From Trichostrongylus colubriformis (Eukaryota; Nematoda; Chromadorea; Rhabditida; Trichostrongylidae): a DNA stretch of 64,000 nucleotides. Made by a program: the position numbers and the translations under genes. Below are positions 10,573 through 21,436 of this stretch, piece by piece. The stretch covers positions 33,848,343 through 33,912,342 of the forward strand of contig OZ022259.1 in NCBI GenBank assembly GCA_963978905.1. Direction: 5' to 3'. The number at the start of each line of letters is the position of its first letter. Position 1 is the stretch's first letter. The notes beneath the pieces are model-generated. The model was not told the DNA's origin and searched no databases. It worked only from the letters and a program-made list of their open reading frames with translations.

Positions 10573-11900
10573 ATGCAGCAACACGCGCGAAAACGCACCA
10601 CTTCTAACCTAACGCCCTCACAAAGACGGGGTTTCAAAGAAGTACGGGTCCGCATCAGAGCTGGAGACATACGACTGTCAGTTAGTGATAAAGGAGGTGA
10701 GTTCGTGATCCCCCTCAAGCACTTGACAGGGCCATCACGAAACTGCACCTCCAAGACGACACACTATATTGCAAAACGACCGAAAAGGAATATACAAAGC
10801 AATATCGCAGGTTGAACAGATGTTGGAGCAATGTTGCAAAGGTCGCAGGTCTATCTAACACCACCATCAGTCGCCTCAAGTGTAATCTGCCACTGTGTCC
10901 TACATTATACGTACTAATCAAAACACATAAGTTTACTGCAGCGGAACTCAGCTCAAATGACCCCAACGTGTTCAAGGTTAGGCCTATTATCAGCAATGTG
11001 AGTGGGCCCACTGACAGAATATCATGGTTCCTTAACCTAATTCTAGCACAGCTCCTCAAGTATATCCCCGCCCACCTGACCAACACTAAAATGTTGCTTG
11101 ATAAGTTGTCCAGTACCAGTCTCCAAGAAGAAGTCGTCATGGAATCGTTTGATGTTACGGCGTTATACACCAATGTGTCAAATGAAGCAGCGTTGGAGGC
11201 TACATACAATCTACTGTGCGAGCATGAGCGCACTCTCAACCTGTATCGGTTTTCGATTTCACAGATAATGTCCATGCTGGATGAGTGCCTCAAGTGTTCG
11301 ATCATCAGGTGGTCGGGCGAGTACTACAAACAACTTAGAGGTTTGGCCATGAGCCAACGTCTAGCCCCAGTGCTAGCCATAGCCTTCATGGCCAAAGTTG
11401 AGAGAACAGTAATAGATCGCAAGCCAGTTCTATACATGCGTTACATCGACGACTGCATTATTATGTGCTCTACCCAACAAGAAATGGACGCATGTTTCGA
11501 CCTTTTGAATGATCAGGCTGATCGTATACACTTCACGAGAGAGAAGCCTAGAGAGAACTGGTTACCGTTTCTCAATGTGCAAATTCAGCATTCGAACGGA
11601 ACATTCAGGACCAAATGGTATCGGAAACCCAGCAATAAAAATATCTTAATTCACTACCATTCGGCCCACCCTGTGAGAATGAAGCAGGCTGTAGTCGGCA
11701 GTATGTTCAGAACTGCCACTATAGTCTCCTCGGATGCGGAACTTAAAAAGGAATCGCTGAACATGGCCCATAGCATTGCACGATCCAATGGGTACCCTTA
11801 CACGGTTTCGCAGCGCGGGGGGTACCATACACCTTGTCGAGATCCGGCAAGAGCACCGATCGATAAAGTGTCCATTTCTTGCCATTCATTTCTGAAGTAA
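10573..11900 (+). pseudogene. Penelope-like reverse transcriptase
   Basis: The first segment (10573 to about 10720) reads LTPSQRRGFKEVRVRIRAGD and SDKGGEFVIPLK. The frame then changes once near 10720 and continues as ALDRAITKLHLQDD into the long frame that ends at 11900. RT motifs: LIKTHKF and VRPIISNVSGPTDR (fingers), SFDVTALYTNVS (motif A Asp), LRGLAMSQRLAPVLA (motif B), YMRYIDDCIIMC (motif C, catalytic YIDD), LPFLNVQI and KWYRKPSNKN (thumb side). A further one-base shift near 11880 separates it from the GIY-YIG frame (PFISEVMSKAIRAS). All catalytic Asp residues are present, but at least two frameshifts make it inactive as it stands. Confidence 0.85.
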
Positions 11901-12412
11901 TGAGCAAAGCGATCAGGGCCAGTTTGCACAGATGTGATTTACAACAGGATGTCAGGATTGTGGAGATACCCCCAAAAAACCTCAGGAGGCAGCTGGTCCG
12001 AAACCGCTTGTACGACAGCTTGTGTGACACCCCTGATTGTGTCGTCTGCCCCTTCAACAAGAAGGGTGACTGCATGAAGCTGGGGGCAATCTATCTGATC
12101 CGTTGCCAGGCCTGCGGCAGTGAATATGTGGGTGAAACAGGGCGTCCCCTCCGCACGTGAGTTATGGAACACCTGGAGGGTCTTAAGAGGTCAAGGACCC
12201 AGACTCCCTTGGGTATGCATCGTGTTCAGTGCCATGGAGATACCGAATTTGCAGTCTCTGTCACCATCCTGGCACTCGAACCCGAAACCACCGCACGAAA
12301 AACACTGGAGGCATTTTGGATTGCAGCAAAAGACACTAAAATAAACAGGAAAAAGGAATGTGTGGCCATAACCCGTGACCTCGCGCCCTTCCTTAGCCTC
12401 TGTAAGTTTTGA
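11879..12412 (+). pseudogene. GIY-YIG endonuclease domain with internal stop
   Basis: Same domain as the inverted arm: CDTPDCVVCPF Cys cluster and GAIYLIRCQACGSEYVGETG core. The Arg codon CGA seen in the left arm is TGA here (12158-12160), cutting the domain between RPLRT and VMEHLEG. After the stop the frame continues to FLSLCKF. The left arm has VDETG where this copy has VGETG; the family pattern is usually GET, so each arm carries its own damage. Confidence 0.85.
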
Positions 12413-12638
12413 CCTACTACACGAGGTTGAGGTCGTAGAGGTGGAGGTACTGCTCCTCAGTCTACTAAAAAGTTGTCCTGCTGGTGGTCCATCTCGCGCC
12501 CCGGTCGCAAATATCAAGGTGAGCCCATGCCACCCTTCGATCGATCGATACCGAGAGCTGGTTTAGTACTCTGTTGAAAAGTTCTCGGGATTGTGAAAGT
12601 CTTGGATTGAATTAGGTCTCAAGTTTTTTTCGACTTTT

Positions 12639-12678
12639 CAGGCTCTGAAGAAGGCGAAGACGCCGAAACGTTAGCCTC
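12639..12678 (+). ncRNA. Candidate minimal hammerhead ribozyme in Penelope 3' region
   Basis: The order is AGGCT (stem I), CTGAAGA (matches the CUGANGA core), one extra A, GGCG-AAGA-CGCC (stem II hairpin), GAAA core, CG, TT, then AGCCT which pairs with AGGCT to close stem I. Helix III would be only A-U and C-G within the self-complementary ACGT, so cleavage after GTT would need a dimer. Penelope-like elements are known to carry minimal hammerheads of this kind. The extra A after the core is a caveat. Degraded versions lie at 8969-8998 and 56950-56985 (minus). Confidence 0.5.
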
Positions 12679-12801
12679 GAATAAATAAGATCGTGAATCT
12701 TGGAAGGCTTAACAACAACAAACTAGCCAGAGTCGAAATAAAATTTTTAAGAAAAGCAAGGAATGTTCTCAGTGTCTCAGGACTTTCTAACCAACCTAAT
12801 A

Positions 12802-13339
12802 CTTCGAAAGACCCAAATGCGCCACCGTCACCACAATTTTTGGTGCACAGGCTAAAATAAAGCCGTTTACGAGGTCACAAATCGTTGCCCTAGGGACTCA
12901 GGTAGCCCTAAAACCAAAGTTTGGTTTTGTGTCCACGGCTTGGTGTTTGTTGAATCCATTGTATTTAGCAGACATATCTGTAGGAATAAGCTCGAAAGCA
13001 GCGTTCCTACTACATTTTTGTTCACCAATTCCCAGGGAACAACCGCACAAAAGCAGCGAGTTAAACTCTGTTACATTAAGGCAAACCTATCCTTATAGTA
13101 CAACCGCTCGACAGCAACGTGGTGGCCATTAAATTCTTTGAATTTGATAAACGCATTTATACAATTTCGCTCAACTGCAGCGTTTCTACCAAAAGTTAAA
13201 TTATTCACACAGCATTATAATTCCTAGTGAGCAACCGCTTGACAACAGCGAACACTTGCTTGCTACATAAAAGCAAGTTTATCAATTCTCACGGAATAAT
13301 CGCTCAACAGTAGCGGAACTTACAGTTCTGACAAAAATG
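12802..13339. other. No gene recognised
   Basis: Holds loosely repeated AACCGCTCGACAGCAACG-like words at about 13040, 13105, 13240 and 13300, suggesting a degenerate short tandem repeat. No convincing coding sequence. Confidence 0.35.
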
Positions 13340-13790
13340 TTACTGTGTTTCCACAGAATATGATATCCCTAATAGGTTGGTCAGAAATGTTGAGTTTGGT
13401 CTAAAATCACTAAAATGGAGGAGGAAACGGTATGACCTACTCATGACTTTCAAAATTCTCAGACAATTAGTGAAGATAGATCCAGGTAACTTCTTCTTAG
13501 TGTTGCCAACTAATGCAAGAGGAGCGTCGATAAGAGTTACGACAAATACAGCAAAGTCCGAGTACAGGTTGAAGTTTTTTACAAACAGAGTACAGTCAGG
13601 TTTTAACTCATTGCTACGTAAAAATGTGTACCCGGTGAAGTACACCATTTTCAAACAACGTGTTGGCGATTTTATGTAATTTGAATTCACACAGTTTGGT
13701 ATTGTTCTTGGTTTGTTTTGGTTGTGTTTATTATTTGAGTTGTTGCATGTGCCTGCACATGTGCACTAAATAAATAAATAGAATATCAAT
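13340..13790 (+). pseudogene. 3' end of a LINE (CR1-like) reverse transcriptase
   Basis: The plus frame from about 13353 to 13679 reads IPNRLVRNVEFGLKSLKWRRKRYDLLMTFKIL and later TNRVQSGFNSLLRKN and FKQRVGDFM, then TAA. This is the typical C-terminal block of non-LTR retrotransposon proteins (RL..LGL.SL..RR...D, then a NR.V..WN.L match and a final F...LD.F). The 3' flank ends in AAATAAATAAATAGAAT near 13768-13785, a short A-rich repeat as left by LINE insertion. The rest of the element upstream is missing. Confidence 0.6.
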
Positions 13791-13798
13791 ATGTGGGT

Positions 13799-14144
13799 GC
13801 AGCTGCTCTATGCTCATCACTTCAAAAGTATGAACCTTACATTAAAAGGGAAGATCATGTAGAAAATGAAAAGGAAACCCTTGAGGGAGCAGTGGCTGAT
13901 ATCTCTCTTTTCACAACAGTATTGCCAGAATAAGAAATTCAGCTGAAAAACTCCAAGGAAAAGTTGATATACTGGAGAGCCTTTACCGGAACGCTCAAAA
14001 GCGGTTCAAGGAACTTCTGATGCAGATTGAAGATATAGACGAGGCACGTCGTTTCTATGGAAATAAGATTGTTCACAGAAAGGAAGAGTGGTTTGATCTA
14101 TTCGATATCAAGTTTGTCGAGGTGTTTATATACAGTGGGGTTTA
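13799..14144 (+). pseudogene. Coiled-coil coding relic, possible gag
   Basis: Two overlapping plus frames read like one helical protein: AALCSSLQKYEPYIKREDHV to ISLFTTVLPE (13800-13931), then, one frame over, IRNSAEKLQGKVDILESLYR to FDIKFVEVFIYSGV (about 13930-14143). The composition (Leu, Lys, Glu, Arg) and lack of stops suggest a degraded coiled-coil protein. It lies directly before a gypsy-type gag fragment and may be part of the same or another LTR element; I am not sure. Confidence 0.35.
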
Positions 14145-14149
14145 GTCGA

Positions 14150-14790
14150 TTACTGCAATAAAGTTTTCGTCAAGTTCTGGTCGTAACTTCTGGCGATCAG
14201 GCCGAAGAACTAATGGAAAGCTGGCCGAGATTCCCTCCCTCTGCAGAGTCGGATGGAACACCAAGAGATTGGAGTGCATGCAAAAGCAGCAGGAGAAGAC
14301 ACCGGAGTGCATGCAGAAGCAGCAGGAGGAGCCTGAGTCCTTCGTGCACGCATTAGAGAAGATGGAAATGCGGATGAATGGAGCGAACTCAGCAGCTGCA
14401 AGGTATAGTACTTTCGACTCGCTGTGCCGACGCATTGATAGGTTCAATTTCGATGCGGTAAACGGAAAAAACGTTCGACATCTGGTACAAGCGTTTCAAA
14501 GACGTGTTCGACAACGACTGCATAGACCTGAGCGAGCAAGAAAAGACTCGACTATTGGTCAGCCGTGGATGAGGATAGTCTCCAACTTTTCTGCGGTTCA
14601 GCTGCACCGAAGATGGGATGAAGCAATTCCACAATGGATCGTCTTTTTGGCTCTGGTAAGACAATTCCGTCGGCGATGGGAATGCCTTAGAATCCAGTAT
14701 GACCACCAGGATTCCAACAGCTATTGCACGCTTGTCAGAACACGATGTTCTGACGCCAAATTTGATTGGGTGAACTTCGATGGTCTGTAG
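14150..14790 (+). pseudogene. Ty3/gypsy gag fragment, frameshifted
   Basis: Plus-strand pieces in different frames give a gag-like order: a Gln/Glu-rich repeat (ECMQKQQEKTP, twice), KMEMRMNGANSAAARYSTFDSLCRRIDRFNFD, then TFDIWYKRFKDVFDNDCIDL and SEQEKTRLLVSR, and QYDHQDSNSYCTLVRTRCSD ending FDWVNFDGL. The last block matches the gag piece of the gypsy element at 38943-39143 (YDHQDLNSYQTLVRTQCLD), so both come from one family. No LTR or pol is attached here. Confidence 0.65.
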
Positions 14791-15774
14791 TGTATTGTCT
14801 ACTGGACAAGTACGGTGTCTGCTGGAATCCGGGGCCGTATGCTATCCTCTCGCGGCCGGGGATGGGTCCCCAACGGCGTATGCTATGCGTCTTCAACCAC
14901 TCGTCGAGGAGAGGCATATCCCTCCAAATCTCGGAGATGCGTCCCCGACCGACAAGAGGTCGAGAAGCGTCGGGGATACCATAATCTCCTGACCGCTGAG
15001 CGAAAGGCCGTGTTCATCTTCGCGCACCGACACCGGCGGCGACGGCTTCAAAATTATATGTCCGCTGCCGACGACGGCGGCAATCCGGTAATGCGCTCCG
15101 TTTGCAAAATTTATGACCCAATCACACTACAGTAGGGCTACGTTTTCAGAAATTGGAAATACTGAATGTTTAGCTATTGTAAGTTGCGAAATGCGATGAA
15201 CTAGGAGATGCGTTGAGAGATGCTTTCAGCACGACGTCCTCTAAAAATTGTGATATTTCTCGAAACTGTTGGAAGATGTACAAAATAATTCTTCGAAAAC
15301 AGTACACTGTAATTGTGGCGCGATTCGAGAGCAGCAAAAAATCCGCTTAACTGCTTCCTGTTAGAGGCAAGAAGCACAACCGCAGAAAGGAAAATACCAA
15401 TCATCACATTTTTTAGGAAAGCAGCAGCAAGAGCACTACTATACGACCGCTTTAGCAGAAGCGTCTGATGCTCAGTGCATTGAATGAACATATTTTGTTT
15501 GTGTTCTCATATCACTTGCTGATGTATCGGCCGCTGAATTGCCTAGCGTTCCAAAAAATGGTGCATTTTGCTTGATACTGCTATTTACATTTTTTACATG
15601 CGATTTTTTTACATATATGACAACATTTTGAATTAGAAACTACACACGAAGATTTTTACAAATGTAACTATTTAGACCTAGAAATTACAGTTAAAGATAA
15701 TAATATAACTACCAAAATGTATAACAAAACGGGCAACTTTGATTCCCCTATCAAAAGAAAGAGAGAATTTTCCC
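14791..15774. other. No gene recognised
   Basis: A 106-codon frame (14815-15135) continues from the gag fragment with no recognisable motif. The rest is A/T-rich. Confidence 0.35.
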
Positions 15775-15990
15775 ATCAAAAGTGTCAAAAGGCGAATGTT
15801 TGCGAATTCGTTCCACCTTTAGGGTCGATTCTAGAACGCCGACACTCATAGGTTTTTCAAGTGGTGGGAGGGGCACATCAATGGTAGGTGATCCAAACTG
15901 ATAAGGGTTGATAAGATTCGAAGGAGCCTCAAAAGGCAAATGTCGCCTGATTCGTTTCGCTCTTTTGGCCAGCAGTGGAATGTTCACACA
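15775..15990 (-). repeat. Inverted single unit of the 17.7-18.3 kb array
   Basis: Read on the minus strand this matches the array unit at 17675-18290 (AAATGTCG, CTTATCAACCC, GATCACC, GAGTGTCGGC in the same order). It is one diverged unit in opposite orientation. Confidence 0.55.
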
Positions 15991-16179
15991 CACAAGTAAA
16001 ACAGGGTGCGGAGACCTTAACAGTGACTCTTTGAAACTGATGACGTCTTACAGGGGCTGATAAGAGCCATCAGTACCATTCGGTTTTTGTTTGTGTTCTG
16101 ATATCTGCTGTTGATATATCGACCGCTAAATTGGCCAGCGTTCCCAATAATGGTGCATATTTTTTGCTACTGCGATCTA

Positions 16180-16440
16180 TATGGATGATCAATACACGAT
16201 CTAGATTGCTGATAGCGAAGCAAGCGATTCATTCTCTCATGCGGTGCCAGCAGCAATACTGAGTATCGACCGCTAGACATGTAAAATTCGAAATAGTGAT
16301 GCATGTTTACAAAAGCGATAAGCATAGATAACTGGCATACGGATCTACCACCAATATGTAGGAAATAGATGCTTAGCAAATAGAAGCTTGCTACCAGTTG
16401 ATGCAGTTGAATCCAAAACTGTCGATCCCTAGGCTATCGA
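16180..16440 (+). repeat. Dispersed repeat, copy 1
   Basis: Shares GCAAGCGATTCATTCT, GAGTATCGACCGCTAGAC, GATGCATGTTTACAAAAGCG and the GATGCAGTTGAATCC end with 25800-26940 and, in reverse, with 17195-17345. Family unknown; probably a nonautonomous transposon. Confidence 0.6.
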
Positions 16441-16964
16441 AGCTGCCAATAGTGACCACTTCAGCCAAAGAGCAGATTGATTAGTAGATTTACCCCATGT
16501 GATTCCTAAACATTAATTGCCGATATCATCGTAACAAAAGCTATCGACCGCTAAATCATATGAATCTTTGATAAATGTGACCTTCTTCAGCAGTAATATC
16601 TTCGATATCGGTCAATATCTATTACCTATATGTAGAAAGTAGATGCTCAGCAAAAAGTCACGTCGACCATTCCCCCGCTACATAATTCTATTGTGTTATT
16701 CGCGCATTACTTGCGATAGCCCAACTGGTATCTTCTAAAGTCAAGCACACCGAGATACTAAGGGTAGCACGAACCTGTACTTATCAAAAGGATTTCATCG
16801 AAAGACTTAAGTATAGTTTTAGGCAATTACAAGATTCCGGATATTAATTGGACACATTCTTAACCTGTCTCATCAGATGTCTGTATCAAAGTAACTTTAT
16901 CAGGCTCACATTCAAGTTGTTAAGTATCAAGGAACTTAGTGATTCCTTTACCTAATCATGTGAT

Positions 16965-17160
16965 TAGCCTAATGTTAGTTAAGCAGTTGGGCTGGCGCAC
17001 ACTACTGCGCGCATCGAACAGGGGAGCACGCAAAATGAGCTTGATCGAAATCGATGGTTGGGTATCATCATTCAAACGGTTTGCTAAAAGAGACCCATGC
17101 AGAAAACGGAGAAGGGAGCCAAAATCCTGTGAGTTCCATCCTACCCCCATATCAATCGAT
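16965..17160. repeat. Fragment of the TA-flanked GCGCAC MITE
   Basis: CAGTTGGGCTGGCGCACACTACTGCGCGC near 16983-17012 matches the terminal repeat of the MITEs at 26961 and 32202. A possible opposite end lies at 16712-16743 (GCCCAACTGGTAT). The interior is diverged or replaced. Confidence 0.45.
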
Positions 17161-17194
17161 ATCGATCAAGCACATTTTGATAGTGGTGGTAGAT

Positions 17195-17345
17195 CCATAT
17201 GCAGTTATTAATGCTTATCGTTTTTGTACACATGCACCTCTTTTTGGAATTTCACATAGTCTAGCGGTCGATATCCAGTACTGTTGCTGGCCGCATGAGA
17301 GAATGAATCGCTTGCTTTGCTATCACAAATCTAGATCGTGTCTTC
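17195..17345 (-). repeat. Dispersed repeat, partial inverted copy
   Basis: Reverse complement of the 16205-16320 part of copy 1: GCTTATCGTTTTTGT, ATAGTCTAGCGGTCGATA, GAGAGAATGAATCGCTTGCT. Confidence 0.6.
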
Positions 17346-17674
17346 ATCATCCACGTAGGTCGTAGTGTCAAAAGGCATGCACTATTATTCGGAAGGCTGG
17401 ACAATTTAGCGGTCGATACATCGGCAGCAGATGTCAGAACATAAACAAAATAGGTTCACCCAATGGTACTGAGCAACAGAAGCATTTACTATAGCAGTCT
17501 TATAGTAGTAGTAAGCGGTGTACCGGATTTTATCTCTTCCCCATTTCCTGATGGCTCGTATCAGCCCCTGTAATCCGCAATCATGTTTCGAAAGGTCACA
17601 ATTAAGGTCTCTACTCTGTATACCTGTGAGTGTGAACACTAGAAGAGCCAAACCTATTTGGCGACATTAGCCTT

Positions 17675-18290
17675 TTGACCTCCTTATCGCATCTTATCAA
17701 CCGTTATCAATTTGGATCACCCACCACTGATGTGCCCGTCCCCCTCTCAAAACACGTATAAGTGTCGGCACTCTATTATCAACTTGAAAGATGAGACGGA
17801 TTTGACGACATTTGTGACGCTCCTTATCGAATCTTATCAACCGCTATCAATTCGAATCACCCATAATTGATGTGCCCGTTCCACCCCTCAAAACACCCGT
17901 GAGTGTCATCACTCTAAGATCAACCCGAAAGGTGAGGCGGATTTACCGACATTTGCCTTGTGACGCTCCTTATCAAATCTTATCAACCGCTATCAATTCG
18001 GATCACCCATCATTGATGTGCCCGTCCCACCCCTCAAAACACCCGTGAGTGTCGGCACTCTAAGATCAACTCGAAAGGTGAGGCGGATTTAACGACATTT
18101 GCCTTGTGACGCTCCTTATCAAATCTTATCAACCGCTATCAATTCGGATCACCCATCATTGATGTGCTCCTCCCACCCCTCAAAACACCTGTGAATCTCG
18201 GCACTCAGGGATTGACACGAAAGGTGAAACGAATCTGGCAACATACGACTTTCAAGGCTCCTTATCAGCCCTTATCAGCTGCTATCACTT
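17675..18290 (+). repeat. Tandem array of 140-146 bp units
   Basis: Four units with anchors GATCACCCA or AATCACCCA at 17715, 17855, 18001 and 18147, so periods of 140, 146 and 146 bp, and a fifth degenerate unit to about 18330. Each unit holds TCCTTATC, TATCAACCGCTATCAA, GATGTGCCCG and GTGAGTGTCGGCACT. The array is followed by CAGACACACACACACAGACA and then ATTATATAAAGTAGGATGC at 18434-18452. Confidence 0.85.
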
Positions 18291-18581
18291 TTGGTCCATC
18301 ACCGTTCTGGTCCCTTGCCACCCCCTATATCACTTGTAAATTTCAGGGTCCCAGCTTTGTTGCGACGCGAGATATGAATTTCCGGTCAAACAGACACACA
18401 CACACAGACACACCAACAGACACACTTAGCCGATTATATAAAGTAGGATGCTTGGAGGGTCAAGTACTTTGATGGTCAACCAAAGTGGAAAGGAACTATG
18501 ATCGAAACTCATTTCCTCATTAGAGCAAAGTGATAATGCACCAGTTCCAACTCACCAATAATGAAGTGATAACAACCTTTA

Positions 18582-18800
18582 GGCAGCGTTCATAGTTTTG
18601 GAATTTGCGTTTTTGCGTTTTTGCGTTTTTGTGGAAATAGAGTAGATACATATCGATTAGGAAAACTGCGTTTTTGCGTTTTTGTGGAAAGTAGAGTAGA
18701 TACGTATCGATTTGTGGAATTTGCGTTTTTGCGTTTTTGTGGAAATGTGGAATTTGCGTTTTTGCGTTTTTGTGGAAATGTGGAATTGTGGAAAGCGTGG
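18582..18800 (+). repeat. Left subterminal array of the Harbinger element
   Basis: Runs of TTTTTGCG units, separated by TTTTTGTGGAA blocks, with palindromic sites AGATACATATCG (18644) and AGATACGTATCG (18698). It is the shorter counterpart of the right array. It may provide binding sites for the transposase or the MADF protein (inference). Confidence 0.85.
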
Positions 18801-19544
18801 AAGCCACGTGCGCGGTGCGTGTCATTCCACGCAGCTCATCATTTGCGAACGGTCGACCATGCTGGAATGTGCTTTCAAATCACATTCCAGACTTTCTAAT
18901 CTTCAACATTAAGGTTCCTCATGACACCTCTCGCAATCTTACTGAGATGCTATTATTAGCTGTTGATTTGATTTTCCTTTTTAATACTTCCTCTCAATTT
19001 TCATCATTTTCAATCCTGAGATTCCTCTTGCATCCTCTCTCCTGCAACCTTAATGAGATTCTAATACTTCTGCTTTTTTACAATCGTCATAAAAAGCGAA
19101 TTTATACCTTTCCTATGCTCATTCGTATGAATAACAATTCTTTAGTTTCAGATTCGACCAATCGTACAGGTGCAGCTAATGTGAGTCCATTTTTCCACTT
19201 ATTTCTTTTTTTGTGAACAGGAAAGGGAATAGGAATTGTTTTTTGTTCCGATGTTGGTGCTCCTCACGATCATAGCTAGGCTTATCTCTTTTAAAGGTAC
19301 ACTCCTCGCATATATCCTACGCCCTAACGGAGTTTACTCACGAAAAAATTTCGCTGAAATAGCTGCGCTGCCATACTTCTCGCCTTTTTGCTTGCTCAAT
19401 GATGAGATCCATAGCCCTCGTCGCTCCTTTGCTACTAGACCAATCATTACTATCAGTATTGGTCGGCAGCACACGGTGCCGCATATTTCCGAGGTCTGTG
19501 ACTGCACTTGGTATGTCATAGCATTCGGTGAGATGCCCATAGAA

Positions 19545-19810
19545 GTTAAAATTCAACAGCGCCATGATCCACCAGTCGATGTTGACAAATCCACGTCAAT
19601 CGACTGGTGTTCACATGTCATTTCTAGTTCTCTGCACAGAGACCGATGTTTCGTCGTTATCGATCGATAGCCTGTGAAGCCGTGAATAGTGAATCCCATG
19701 AGTGTTCTCGCTCAATAATATGTTGCAAGAGCCGTTTGCAGTCTTTCGCTCGAAAAGCGATATTTTTTGTCAACATTGACTGGTGGATCATGGCGCTGTT
19801 GAATTTTAAC
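19545..19810. repeat. Inverted repeat, 42-bp arms
   Basis: GTTAAAATTCAACAGCGCCA at 19545 continues to 19587 and recurs in reverse at 19769-19810, with about 180 bp between. It lies inside the Harbinger element. No target duplication seen, so it may be a remnant of another MITE. Confidence 0.7.
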
Positions 19811-20397
19811 CCCTAGCTTTGTGATTTGGGATATCGTGCTGTTTCATAGGGCAGCAAAGTCGCAATTTTGGCTGGTTTTTGATCAGGCTCTTTATCGTCT
19901 CGTACCGCAAATAGCGAACACGAGACGCTGATTCTGAATTGTCGAACAATTTATTGTGAAAAATGAAGGCATGCTATCCGAGTGTGCATGGCTAGTCGAG
20001 AAAAGTTACCAGAAAAAAGGAAATGATCCGAGACGGTTTACTGAGCGACTCTGTGTCACCTCTTATTTGCCACAAATTCTCTTTATGAGCGTGGTTAATT
20101 CTGTTTTCACAAGATTTTCGTGACTTTCGAATTTTCCGTTGAATCATTGTTCTTGACAAAGAAAAGAGAGGCTAATGCGATAATGATTCTGTTAAGATTA
20201 GGTGGAACTGTAATGAAAGAAATGCTATTGATATTTTAGCTACCTAGCTTTTAGCTAGCTGCTATTTTTCTATTTCTATTTGTAGTTCTATTTCCTATTG
20301 TCTATTCCAAATATTACTCTCTCTGACTGATATTTTATTTTGCTGGAGTTTTTGTCCCTTTTGTGCAGGTTCCCACCAAAGGTGGGTATAGGCTACT

Positions 20398-20621
20398 CCA
20401 CAAGAACGAATATAGGTCGGTTACTCGTCTCCCACAGTAACCCTGACGTCAAGGAAGATCTTTTCGGCCGTAGTGCGGCTACGGAACACAATAAAAAAGG
20501 AAATGGTGGAAGTGCGAAGGATATATTAGAATGTCGTCTAATCCGATGTATTTTCTTTGACGTCAAGCTTACTGTGGGAGACGAGTAACCGACCTAAATT
20601 TTCGTTCTTGTGGCTACTCCT
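20398..20621. repeat. Palindromic insertion, ~58-bp arms
   Basis: The arms carry CCACAAGAACGAA, TAGGTCGGTTACTCGTCTCC and CACAGTAA with TGACGTCAA, in reverse order on the right (20554-20621). Just right of it (20688-20702) is AGTATGAACGAGGCC followed by TAA, which resembles another Harbinger-type end, but I could not find its left partner. Confidence 0.65.
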
Positions 20622-21436
20622 GTGACTACTCCTACTCCTACTCCTGTGCCGGACGCCGACACCGACGGCGACGGCGTCTGTGCGCAAAGTATGAACGAGG
20701 CCTAACTTACTCGGGAAGAAGGAGAGTTTAAGTTTTGGTGTGAACTTAGTGTTAGCTGGGCATTTTCGCACTTTTAATCTGGTTTTGAGTAACTGTAGCC
20801 ATCCGTAGTACGCAATCACGGCCTGCTCAAGGTGCGTGGAATAGGTGTATATTTACATTACCCCTCCGATAATGGCGATGGGCCCTGAATGATCTGAGAA
20901 CTATGTGCTCTTATAATTGACCGCTGGGTTTTACCGTGCACGCTATTTCATCATTACTACCTCACTTATGCCTGTCCTGCTTATCACAGCTCGTTTTTTC
21001 ATCGGCAGCGACTTTTATCGCCTCCTTTTTCGAGTTGTAGATTCAGGCGGGAGAGATGTCGACTTATCTGGTTAACGTGGAGTGTACTTTTAAAAGGTAA
21101 TCCTTGTGTTACACTTAAAAAAATATTTATCCAAGGGAGGATTAGATGCTATCCTAATGAGGAGGGAATTCTACGAACCTATTAGGATAGCACCGAAACT
21201 ATGTATTCGTTCGGAAATGTGGCCCTTTTAGGGCCGAGTGGTTGGCAGGGAGGGGGCTGAAGCGCGGTTCTGAAATGCGATGACAATCAGAGCAGCAGTG
21301 CATCTGAAGACTTCGAGCTGACCTTCCTTTCCGATCTTCATTCTTTCTTCTCTAGTATGCTTCATCCCAAGCAGTCTAAAAAATGGAATGTCATACCGCA
21401 CGTTTATCAACGGACTTGTATGGTGGCATTTAGAAA

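Larger units (their letters stand above)
8872..12731 (+). mobile_element. Penelope-like retroelement with inverted 3' arm
   Basis: The insertion is bounded by the 11-bp direct repeat GTCGAAATAAA at 8861-8871 and 12732-12742, a target duplication inside the mariner 3' end. From left to right: about 40 bp of inverted ORF start (8872-8915), an inverted copy of the GIY-YIG and 3' region (8916-9747), then the forward element with N-terminal ORF, reverse transcriptase, GIY-YIG domain and 3' region (9733-12731). The left piece, read on the minus strand, is the tail of one copy running into the head of a second copy. This is the partial-tandem, head-to-head structure known for Penelope-like elements. 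Confidence 0.88.
8020..12799 (+). mobile_element. mariner element, split by a Penelope-like insertion
   Basis: The left end TTAGGTTGGCGAAAAAG starts at 8020 directly after TA (8018-8019). The right end, read in reverse, is TTAGGTTGGTTAGAAAG finishing at 12799, followed by TA (12800-12801). These are mariner-type TIRs with the TA duplication. The mariner DNA itself is 8020-8871 plus 12743-12799; the rest is the Penelope insertion. A TATA-like box (TATATAA, 8153-8159) precedes the transposase start. Confidence 0.85.
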
